Shown piece by piece: positions 9,008 to 15,589 of a stretch of DNA of 41,026 bases (the stretch's first letter is position 1; each line of letters begins with the position of its first letter). The notes beneath the pieces are model-generated. The model searched no databases. It worked only from the letters and a program-made list of their open reading frames with translations, and had not been told where the DNA came from. A program made the translations under genes and the position numbers. Source of the DNA: Acetobacteraceae bacterium (GTDB lineage Bacteria; Pseudomonadota; Alphaproteobacteria; Acetobacterales; Acetobacteraceae); NCBI GenBank assembly GCA_019689515.1, contig JADGHI010000001.1:1-41026 (forward strand), given 5' to 3'.

Positions 9008-10146
9008 CCTTGCGCTGGACGAAGGTCGCGACCGATGGCGCCGCACGCGCCGGCGTGCTGCACACCGCGCATGGCGAAGTGCCGACGCCCGTCTTCATGC
9101 CGGTCGGCACCGCCGGCACCGTGAAGGCGATGACCGCCGATGCGGTGCGCTCGACCGGGGCGCGCATGGTGCTCGGCAACACCTATCACCTGATGCTGCG
9201 CCCCGGCGCGGAGCGTGTGGCGCGCCTCGGCGGGCTGCACCGCTTCATGGACTGGCATGGGCCGATCCTGACCGATTCTGGCGGCTTCCAGGTGATGTCG
9301 CTCTCCGACCTCCGGACCATGGACGCGGATGGCGTCACCTTCCGCTCGCATCTCGACGGGACGGCGTACCGGCTTACGCCGGAACGCAGCGTCGAGATCC
9401 AGCGCCTGCTCGGCGCCGACGTCACCATGTGCCTCGACGAGTGCACTCCCTACCCCGCCACCGAGGACCAGGCGGCGGCGTCCATGCGCCTTTCGATGCG
9501 CTGGGCCGCGCGCTGCCGCGAGGCCTTCGTGCCGCGCGAGGGGCATGGCCTGTTCGGCATCGTGCAGGGCAGCGTGTACCCCGCGCTGCGGGCGGAGAGC
9601 GTCGCGGCGCTGACCGCGATCGGCTTCGAGGGCTATGCGATCGGCGGGCTCGCCGTCGGAGAGGGCCAGGCAGCGATGTTCGCCGTGCTCGACTTCACCG
9701 CGCCGCTGCTGCCGCCGGACCAGCCCCGCTACCTGATGGGGGTCGGCACGCCGTCGGACCTGATCGGCGCCGTCCGGCGCGGCATCGACATGTTCGACTG
9801 CGTCATTCCGACCCGCTCCGGCCGGACGGGCCGGGCCTACACCCGCCGCGGGGTGCTGAACCTGCGCAACGCGCGCCACGCGGAGGACCCCTCCCCGCTC
9901 GATCCGAACTGCCTCTGTCCCGCGTGCAGGAATCATTCGCGCGCCTATCTGCATCACCTGTTCAAGGCTCAGGAGATGCTCGGGCCGATGCTGCTGACCT
10001 GGCACAACCTCCAGTACTACCAGGACCTGATGCGCGACCTGCGCGTCGGCATCCTCGCCGGCCGTTTCGAGGAGGCCGCGGCCGCGGCCCAGGCGGGCTG
10101 GCCGGCCGCCGAGCAGGCACAGGCCGAGGAGATGCCGGCAGCATGA
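9004..10146 (+). CDS. tgt: tRNA-guanine transglycosylase
   Basis: A 380-aa bacterial TGT, which exchanges guanine-34 of GUN anticodons for preQ1. The substrate-pocket motif ILTDSGGFQVMSL contains the catalytic-pocket Asp, and the nucleophile Asp sits in MFDCVIPTRSGRTG. The zinc site is seen as CLCPAC followed by the conserved His of YLHHL. The open frame extends far upstream through queA, but the true start is the GTG at 9004: the product then begins at TLRWTKVATDG, where family alignments begin, and the start forms a 4-nt GTGA overlap with queA. The 3' end overlaps queF by 4 nt. The short C-terminal extension rich in Ala and Glu looks unimportant. Confidence 0.96.
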   Translation: MTLRWTKVATDGAARAGVLHTAHGEVPTPVFMPVGTAGTVKAMTADAVRSTGARMVLGNTYHLMLRPGAERVARLGGLHRFMDWHGPILTDSGGFQVMSLSDLRTMDADGVTFRSHLDGTAYRLTPERSVEIQRLLGADVTMCLDECTPYPATEDQAAASMRLSMRWAARCREAFVPREGHGLFGIVQGSVYPALRAESVAALTAIGFEGYAIGGLAVGEGQAAMFAVLDFTAPLLPPDQPRYLMGVGTPSDLIGAVRRGIDMFDCVIPTRSGRTGRAYTRRGVLNLRNARHAEDPSPLDPNCLCPACRNHSRAYLHHLFKAQEMLGPMLLTWHNLQYYQDLMRDLRVGILAGRFEEAAAAAQAGWPAAEQAQAEEMPAA

Positions 10147-10610
10147 GCGGCGCCCCCGACCACAACGAGCTCACCCAGCTCGGCCGGCCGTCGCGCCTGC
10201 CCGAGAGCCCCGAGGCGGCGGTGCTGGAGCGCGTGGCCAACCCTCACCCGGATCTGCGCTACTGCATCCGTTTCACCGCGCCGGAGTTCACCTCGCTCTG
10301 CCCGATCACCGGCCAGCCGGATTTCGCGCATCTGGTCATCGACTACGTGCCCGATGCCTGGATCGTCGAGAGCAAGTCGCTGAAGCTCTACCTCGCCTCC
10401 TTCCGCAACCACGGCGCCTTTCACGAAGCCTGCACGCTGGACATCGCAAAGCGACTGGTCGCGACGCTGGCGCCGCACTGGCTGCGCATCGGCGGCTACT
10501 GGTACCCGCGCGGCGGCATGCCGATCGACGTCTTCTACCAGTCCGGCGAGCCGCCGGCGGGCGTGTGGATCCCGCCGCAGGAGGTGCAGCCCTACCGTGG
10601 CCGCGGCTGA
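10143..10610 (+). CDS. queF: NADPH-dependent 7-cyano-7-deazaguanine reductase, type I (unimodular)
   Basis: A 155-aa QueF that reduces the nitrile preQ0 to the amine preQ1. Visible are the catalytic Cys in TSLCPITGQPDFA, which also carries the conserved Asp, and the QueF motif ESKSLKLY that binds NADPH and forms the T-fold interface. FRNHGAFHE is also conserved. Its short length marks the B. subtilis-like single-T-fold class rather than the longer E. coli type. The start ATG at 10143 overlaps the tgt stop (ATGA); the 3' end overlaps queG by 14 nt. No separate regulatory signal is seen. Confidence 0.96.
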   Translation: MSGAPDHNELTQLGRPSRLPESPEAAVLERVANPHPDLRYCIRFTAPEFTSLCPITGQPDFAHLVIDYVPDAWIVESKSLKLYLASFRNHGAFHEACTLDIAKRLVATLAPHWLRIGGYWYPRGGMPIDVFYQSGEPPAGVWIPPQEVQPYRGRG

Positions 10611-11658
10611 GCCAAGGGATGACGCGCGCGAGGCGATCCGCGCCGAGGCCCGCCGCCTCGGCTTCGACGCGGTGGGCTTCACCGAGGCCCGTCTGCCGGA
10701 GGAGGTCCGCGCGCGGCTCGACGCCTTCCTCGCGGAGGGCATGCACGGCGAGATGGGCTGGATGGCGGAGCGCGTCGCGCAACGCGCCGATCCGCGCGCC
10801 CTCTGGCCGGAGGCGGTGAGCGTGATCGCGCTCGGCGTCTCCTACGCGCCGGCCGAGGATCCGCTGGCGACGCTGCCGCTGCGCGACCGCGCGACGATCA
10901 GCGCCTATGCGCGCAACCGCGACTACCACGACGTGGCGAAGAAGCGCCTCAAGGCGCTCGCGCGCTGGATGGTGGACCGCTGGCCGGGCACGGATCTCAA
11001 GGTCTTCGTGGACACCGCGCCGGTGATGGAGAAGCCGCTCGCCGCGCGCGCCGGGCTCGGCTGGCAGGGAAAGCACACCAACCTGGTCTCGCGCACCCAC
11101 GGCTCCTGGCTGTTCCTGGGCGAGATCTACACGACCCTCCCGCTGCCGCCGGACGCGCCGGAGCAGGACCATTGCGGCTCCTGCCGCCGCTGCCTCGATG
11201 TCTGCCCGACTGATGCCTTCCCCGCTCCCTACCGGCTCGATGCGCGCCGCTGCATTAGTTACCTGACCATCGAGCACCGCGGCCCGATCCCGCACGACCT
11301 GCGCCCCGGCCTGGGCAACCGCATCTATGGCTGCGACGACTGCCTCGCCGTCTGCCCGTGGAACAAATTCGCCCGCGCGCATGCTGAGCCGGCCTTCCTG
11401 CCACGTTCCGAGCTGACCGCGCCGCGTCTCGCCGAGCTTGCGGCGCTGGACGACGCCGCGTTTCGCGCGCTGTTCTCCGGCAGCCCGATCAAGCGCATCG
11501 GGCGGAACCGCTTCGTGCGCAACGTGCTGGTCGCGATCGGCAATTCCGGCGATCCCGCGCTGCGGCCATCCGCGCAGGCGCTGGCGGAGGACGCCGACCC
11601 GGTGGTCGCCGAGGCCGCGCGCTGGGCCGCGCAGCGCCTTCTCGAGGCCGCCGCATGA
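10597..11658 (+). CDS. queG: Epoxyqueuosine reductase (cobalamin- and Fe-S-dependent)
   Basis: A 353-aa QueG, which carries out the last step, epoxyqueuosine to queuosine in tRNA. Two 4Fe-4S motifs are present: CGSCRRCLDVCPT and CDDCLAVCPWNKF. Upstream, DTAPVMEKPLAARAGLGWQGKHTN is the highly conserved cobalamin-domain signature. The C-terminal segment has a HEAT-like end (RNVLVAIGNSGD). The start is GTG at 10597, giving a 14-nt overlap with queF, unlike the 4-nt overlaps elsewhere in the operon. The later in-frame alternatives would remove conserved residues (REAIRAEARRLGFDAVG). The 3' end overlaps queC by 4 nt. The B12-independent alternative QueH is not seen. Confidence 0.96.
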   Translation: MAAAEPRDDAREAIRAEARRLGFDAVGFTEARLPEEVRARLDAFLAEGMHGEMGWMAERVAQRADPRALWPEAVSVIALGVSYAPAEDPLATLPLRDRATISAYARNRDYHDVAKKRLKALARWMVDRWPGTDLKVFVDTAPVMEKPLAARAGLGWQGKHTNLVSRTHGSWLFLGEIYTTLPLPPDAPEQDHCGSCRRCLDVCPTDAFPAPYRLDARRCISYLTIEHRGPIPHDLRPGLGNRIYGCDDCLAVCPWNKFARAHAEPAFLPRSELTAPRLAELAALDDAAFRALFSGSPIKRIGRNRFVRNVLVAIGNSGDPALRPSAQALAEDADPVVAEAARWAAQRLLEAAA

Positions 11659-12377
11659 ACGCCGACGGCGCCCTCGTACTGTTCAGCGGCGGCCAGGACA
11701 GCGCCACCTGCCTCGCCTGGGCGCTGGACCGCTTCGCGCGCGTGGAGACGGTCGGTTTCGACTACGGCCAGCGCCACGCGGTCGAGCTCGACTGCCGCGC
11801 CGCCTTCCGCGCGGCGCTGGCAGCGCAGTTCCCCCACTGGGCGGCGCGGCTCGCCGAAGACCACACGCTCCGCCTCGACGCGCTCGGAACGCTCTCCGAC
11901 ACCGCGCTCACGCGCGAGGCCGAGATCGCGCTGCGCGAGGACGGGCTGCCCAACACCTTCGTCCCGGGCCGCAACCTGATCTTCCTCGCCTTCGCGACCG
12001 CCCTCGCCTATCGCCGCGGCCTCCGGCATATCGTCGCCGGCATGTGCGAGACCGACTATTCCGGCTATCCCGACTGCCGCGACGACACGATCAAGGCGAT
12101 GCAGGTGGCGCTGAACCTCGGCATGGAGCGCCGCTTCGTCCTGCACACGCCGCTGATGTGGCGGGACAAGGCCGCCACCTGGGAGCTTGCGGAGGCGCTC
12201 GGCGGTAGGCCGCTGGTGGACATGATCATCGAGCATACGCATAGCTGCTACCTCGGCGACCGCTCGCACCGCCACGCCTGGGGCTACGGATGCGGCACCT
12301 GCCCCGCCTGCGAACTTCGCCAGCGCGGCCACGAGGCCTACACGACACGCTGCACCGCGGCAGGGCCGGCGCAATGA
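11655..12377 (+). CDS. queC: 7-cyano-7-deazaguanine (preQ0) synthase
   Basis: A 240-aa QueC that makes preQ0 from 7-carboxy-7-deazaguanine, ammonia and ATP. The PP-loop ATPase motif is FSGGQDSATCL near residues 9-19, followed by FDYGQRH. PGRNLIFLAFA and MCETDYSGYPDCRDD are family-specific. The zinc-binding cysteines are CYLGD, then CGTCPAC close to the C-terminus. ATG 11655 overlaps the queG stop (ATGA), and the stop overlaps the next gene. QueD and QueE, which make its substrate, and FolE are not in this window and should lie elsewhere if the pathway is complete. Confidence 0.96.
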   Translation: MNADGALVLFSGGQDSATCLAWALDRFARVETVGFDYGQRHAVELDCRAAFRAALAAQFPHWAARLAEDHTLRLDALGTLSDTALTREAEIALREDGLPNTFVPGRNLIFLAFATALAYRRGLRHIVAGMCETDYSGYPDCRDDTIKAMQVALNLGMERRFVLHTPLMWRDKAATWELAEALGGRPLVDMIIEHTHSCYLGDRSHRHAWGYGCGTCPACELRQRGHEAYTTRCTAAGPAQ

Positions 12378-12937
12378 GAATCGAGCGCCGCCGTCGCATT
12401 GAGGGCCTGGTCTTCCTCACCGCCTTCGGCCTCTGCATCCCGGCCGCCAATTGGCTGATCGAGAATGCCGGCACCGTCTGCGTCCCGGACGGCCCGTGCC
12501 TGATCACGGTGGCGCCGGGCATCATGGCGCCCTCCGGCGTGCTGATGATCGGGCTGGCGCTGGTGCTGCGGGATCTGGTGCAGCGGCGCCTCGGGCTGGC
12601 CTGGGCCTCAGCGGCGATCCTGGCGGGCGCCGCGCTCTCGGCGCTGCTGGCCCCGCCCTCGCTGGTGCTGGCCTCGGCCCTGGCCTTCCTGCTGAGCGAG
12701 GGGGCCGACCTCGCAATCTACACGCCGCTTCAGCGCCGCGGGCTCACGCTGGCGGTGCTCGCCAGCAGCGCCGCCGGGCTCGCCGTGGACAGTTTGGCCT
12801 TCCTGTGGGTGGCCTTCGGCAGCCTCGACTACCTGGCGGGCCAGGTCATCGGCAAGACGTGGATGGTGCTGCTGGCCCTGCCGCTGGTGCACTGGCTGCG
12901 GCGCCGGGACGAGAGGCTGGGCCTGCGCGCCGCCTGA
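12374..12937 (+). CDS. VUT/YhhQ-family membrane protein, probable queuosine-precursor transporter
   Basis: A 187-aa integral membrane protein with about five to six hydrophobic segments, assigned to the VUT/DUF165 (COG1738, YhhQ-like) family from APSGVLMIGLALVLRDLVQRRLG and the acidic ALAFLLSEGADLAIYTPL block. E. coli YhhQ imports preQ0/preQ1. The start ATG at 12374 overlaps the queC stop (ATGA); the frame continues upstream to 12290 but that part is only the other reading of queC. Being sixth in an otherwise purely queuosine operon strongly supports a role in precursor uptake or recycling. The family identification is from motif memory, so a related vitamin transporter role is not excluded. 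Confidence 0.8.
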   Translation: MRIERRRRIEGLVFLTAFGLCIPAANWLIENAGTVCVPDGPCLITVAPGIMAPSGVLMIGLALVLRDLVQRRLGLAWASAAILAGAALSALLAPPSLVLASALAFLLSEGADLAIYTPLQRRGLTLAVLASSAAGLAVDSLAFLWVAFGSLDYLAGQVIGKTWMVLLALPLVHWLRRRDERLGLRAA

Positions 12938-12947
12938 ATTCGCGACC

Positions 12948-12963
12948 GGGCGGCGGGCCGCCC
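12948..12963 (+). terminator. Short GC hairpin after the queuosine operon (weak terminator candidate)
   Basis: Ten nt after the transporter stop, GGGCGGC (12948-12954) and GCCGCCC (12957-12963) are perfect inverted arms of 7 bp with a 2-nt gap, so the real stem is 6 bp with a 4-nt loop. No T-run follows, so classical intrinsic termination is doubtful; Rho or a paused hairpin is as likely. It is the only structure of note between 12938 and 13074. Confidence 0.3.
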
Positions 12964-13074
12964 CGCAAACCGCAACGCCATGCAGGCGTTACCCCCGCCA
13001 GACCGCGGCCGGCCGAGGCGGAGACGCCAGTGGCATGATCCGCCGCCCCGGGAGAATGCCGGATCGAGTGCAGG

Positions 13075-13088
13075 CTGATGGCCATCAG
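13075..13088. promoter_or_regulatory. Perfect 14-bp palindrome CTGATGGCCATCAG upstream of a small ORF
   Basis: CTGATGGCCATCAG at 13075-13088 equals its own reverse complement and is AT-richer than its surroundings. It lies 57 nt before the ATG of the small exported protein at 13145, where a promoter or operator would be expected. No regulator gene is adjacent. A chance palindrome cannot be excluded. Confidence 0.3.
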
Positions 13089-13144
13089 GCCACCGGCCGC
13101 GGCGCGACCTCCAAACGAAACGACAACGCGCCGAGGCCCGGTCC

Positions 13145-13276
13145 ATGCGCCAGACGCTCCGCATCCTGCTGGTCCTGCTTCCCGTCCTGGCCGGCGCCGC
13201 GGCCTGCGGCGCGGCGATACCGACCGGCGCGCCGCCGGCCTACGGCGATGGCCGGGACTTCAGCGGCGGCGCCTGA
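13145..13276 (+). CDS. Small exported protein, possible lipoprotein (43 aa)
   Basis: An ORF of 43 codons too short for routine calling. The product begins MRQTLRILLVLLPVLAGAAAC: two Arg, a strongly hydrophobic stretch, and a Cys at position 21 preceded by small residues, as in a lipoprotein signal peptide. The -3 position is Ala rather than Leu, so the lipobox is imperfect. The mature part would be only 23 residues, Gly/Ala/Pro-rich with GDGRDFSGGA at the end. A GAGG sits 8 nt before the ATG. It converges on the Bug gene with 3 nt between the stops. The size recalls entericidin-like small lipoproteins, but no sequence similarity is claimed. Function unknown. Confidence 0.5.
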   Translation: MRQTLRILLVLLPVLAGAAACGAAIPTGAPPAYGDGRDFSGGA

Positions 13277-13279
13277 CCC

Positions 13280-14281
13280 TCATTCGGGCCGGATGTTGTT
13301 CTCGCGAACGACACGGCCCCAGACCGCGATCTGCTGATCGAGGAACTCGCGCAGTTCCTCGGGGCTCGACAGGACCAGGCGCGCCTGCTGGATCTCGGTC
13401 ATCTGCCGGCGTGCGCGGTCCTCCGACAGCACCTCGCGCAGCGCGGCGTTCATCCGCGCGACGATCGGCGCCGGCGTTCCGTGCGGCGCGAAGACGCCCC
13501 ACCAGGCCTCCGCCCGCAGGCCGGGGAAGCCGCTCTCCTCCGCCGTCGGCACCTCGCGCAGGGCGGGCAGGCGCTCGGGGCCGAACTGCACCAAGGGGCG
13601 CAGCGTACCGCCGGCGATGTGCGGCAGGAGCAGGGCCGCGCTGCCGATCATCATCTCCACATGCCCGGCGACGGTGTCGTTCACCGCGAGGCCGCCGCTG
13701 CGATAGGGCAGGTGCGGCATGGTGATGCCGGCACGCTCCTGAAGCAGGATCATCGTCAGATGGCCGATGGTGCCGTTGCCGGTCGAGCCGAAGCTCACCT
13801 GGTCCGGCCGCGCCTTGGCCGCCGCCACCACGTCCGCGAGGCTGCGGTAGGGCTTGTCGGGCTTGCAGGCGATCGCGTAGGGCGCGCCGCCGATCAGCAT
13901 GACCGGATCGAGGTCGCGCGTCAGGTCGAAGGGCAGGCGCGGCAGCAGCGCCGGCATCACCGCATGGCTGTCGAAGGTGACGAGCCAGGTCTGCCCGTCC
14001 GGCGCCGCCTTCGCGACCGCATCCGTGCCGATCGAGCCCGCGGCGCCGGAGCGGTTCTCGACGACGACCGGCACGCCGAGGCGCTGCTGCAGCCCGGGCG
14101 CAACCAGCCGCGCCACCGCATCCGTGGAGCCGCCGGGCGCGAACGGGACAACGATGCGCACCGTGCCCTTCGGCCAGGATGCCGCCCCCGTCGCCCCCGA
14201 TTGCGCGCGCGCCGCCGCGCAGGGCCATGCACCGGAAAGCGCAGCCGCCGCCATGGCGCCACGCCGGGTCAGGTTCGTCAT
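13280..14281 (-). CDS. Bug-family substrate-binding protein
   Basis: A 333-aa periplasmic binding protein of the tripartite tricarboxylate type. The signal peptide begins MTNLTRRGAMAAAALSG and ends in AAARAQ; then TVRIVVPFAPGGSTD, VVVENRSGAAGSIG and AAPDGQTWL give the Bug pattern. The frame is open upstream to 14482, but the start at 14279-14281 is chosen because it begins the signal peptide and is preceded by a strong GAGGGGGAAG. It is the last gene of the minus-strand operon, 52 nt after the truncated flavoprotein remnant. It differs clearly in sequence from the other Bug protein of the same operon (18242-19222), so two ligands or two specificities are likely. Confidence 0.9.
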   Translation of the reverse strand: MTNLTRRGAMAAAALSGAWPCAAARAQSGATGAASWPKGTVRIVVPFAPGGSTDAVARLVAPGLQQRLGVPVVVENRSGAAGSIGTDAVAKAAPDGQTWLVTFDSHAVMPALLPRLPFDLTRDLDPVMLIGGAPYAIACKPDKPYRSLADVVAAAKARPDQVSFGSTGNGTIGHLTMILLQERAGITMPHLPYRSGGLAVNDTVAGHVEMMIGSAALLLPHIAGGTLRPLVQFGPERLPALREVPTAEESGFPGLRAEAWWGVFAPHGTPAPIVARMNAALREVLSEDRARRQMTEIQQARLVLSSPEELREFLDQQIAVWGRVVRENNIRPE

Positions 14282-14333
14282 CCGCTTCCCCCTCACATCG
14301 AACCGGGCCAGCACGGCTGGTCGTGAAGGCGGG

Positions 14334-14621
14334 TCATGCCCCGCCATGCACCCTCGCCGCGCCGGCGCGCATCTGGTCGCGCAGCGCGCAGCGCATGTCC
14401 AGTGCCTCGGGCCGAACCGCCGCTTCCTCGATGGCTCCGCGCAGGCCGAGCCGGTCGAACATCGCGAAGACATCGGGCCCAAGCTGGATGCCGGCCCAGA
14501 CTTCTCCGAACTGCCGTGCCTTCTCGACCAGGCGCACCGGGTAGCCGGCCCGGGCGAGGGCGAGGGCGGCGCCCAAGCCGCCGATGCCCCCGCCGACGAC
14601 GAGGATGGGACCGCCGCTCAT
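14334..14621 (-). pseudogene. Truncated FAD-dependent monooxygenase (N-terminal remnant, 95 aa)
   Basis: The first 70-80 residues are a clean start of an aromatic-ring FAD monooxygenase: GGGIGGLGAALALARAGYPV dinucleotide motif, the acidic Glu of VRLVEKA, then GAGIQLGP-like AGIQLGPDVFAMFDRLGLR. Family members are about 370-400 aa with a GD motif and a C-terminal substrate domain; here the protein stops after a further 20 or so residues and none of the rest is visible downstream before the Bug gene. The ATG overlaps the upstream gene by 4 nt (ATGA), so it is in a normal operon position and is probably still translated. Most likely the remainder was deleted, leaving a non-functional stub. A functional small FAD-binding protein is possible but unlikely. 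Confidence 0.75.
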
Positions 14622-15589
14622 GACTCTTCCGTGAGTTCGAGCGTGCTCGGATGGAACAGCGCTTCGGGCGGGATCTCCCTCGCCGCGAGCCCGTCATGCA
14701 CGGCGAAACGGATCATCGCCGCGACCTCCGCGCGGTTGCGCGCGAAGCCGTAGGGCCAGGGATTGCCACCCATGAACGCGCTCTGCGCCGCCGCTTCGGC
14801 GGCGATCCAGGGCAGCGACACGCGCAGCACGTTGACCATCGCCAGCTCGGCGAGCGACAGCGCCTTCGCCCGGGCGAAGGCCCGGAACAACTCGACCGAC
14901 AGCCAGGGGTGGCGCTCGGCGACATCGCGCCGCACCGCGAGGCAGTGCATGATCGGGAAGAAGCCGCTCGCCTTGAACCAGACCTCCTCCTCCGCGCGGT
15001 AGTCCGGGAACAGGCGGGCAACCGGCGCGCTGCGCTCGGCAAAGCAGGCGGGCGGGCGCGGCGCGATCAGCGCGTCCAGCCGGCCCGCCGCGAGCGCGGC
15101 CTCCAATGGCTCGCCGAGCGGGCGCACGTCGATGCCCTCCGGCAGCGTGATCGCCACCCGCTCGCCGCCGGTGCGCCAGGCGATGCCGCGCGTGTCCACG
15201 CCGTAGTACTCGCGCAGGATGCCCCGGACCCAGAGCGCAGCGGTCTGCTGGTACTCCGGCAGGCCGATGGTGCGGCCGGCGAGGTCCGCCGGCGAGCGGA
15301 TGCCGCGGTCCGTGCGGATGTAGATCGCCGAATGGCGGAAGGCGCGCGAGAGGAAGACCGGCACGCCGACATAGGGCGCGTCGCCGCGCGCGGTGGTGAC
15401 GATGTGGCTGCCCATTGACAGCTCCGTCACCTCGAAGGCGCGGTCGCGCAGCGCGCGGCGGAAGATGTCCTCCGGCTCGCCGGGAATCGCCGTGAAGCGC
15501 ACGCCCGGCACCGCGACGCGGCCGTCCAGGATCGGCCGCGTGCGGTCCGTCGCGACGCAGGCGAGCGAGAGCGAGACCGTGCCGCTCAT
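14618..15589 (-). CDS. Pht5-like protein / periplasmic-binding-fold protein (4,5-dihydroxyphthalate decarboxylase family by similarity)
   Basis: A 323-aa protein that begins LSLACVATDRTRPILDGRV and continues with the FEVTELSMGSHIV and DLAGRTIGLPEYQQTAALWVRG segments. These are typical of proteins named 4,5-dihydroxyphthalate decarboxylase, which share the fold of NMT1/nitrate-type ABC binding proteins. There is no signal peptide, so a cytoplasmic enzyme or ligand-sensing protein fits better than a transporter subunit. It overlaps the molybdenum hydroxylase gene upstream and the flavoprotein stub downstream by 4 nt each. Within the operon a decarboxylase acting on a hydroxylated (hetero)aromatic acid would make sense, but this is inference; many relatives with this name have never been tested. 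Confidence 0.7.
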   Translation of the reverse strand: MSGTVSLSLACVATDRTRPILDGRVAVPGVRFTAIPGEPEDIFRRALRDRAFEVTELSMGSHIVTTARGDAPYVGVPVFLSRAFRHSAIYIRTDRGIRSPADLAGRTIGLPEYQQTAALWVRGILREYYGVDTRGIAWRTGGERVAITLPEGIDVRPLGEPLEAALAAGRLDALIAPRPPACFAERSAPVARLFPDYRAEEEVWFKASGFFPIMHCLAVRRDVAERHPWLSVELFRAFARAKALSLAELAMVNVLRVSLPWIAAEAAAQSAFMGGNPWPYGFARNRAEVAAMIRFAVHDGLAAREIPPEALFHPSTLELTEES

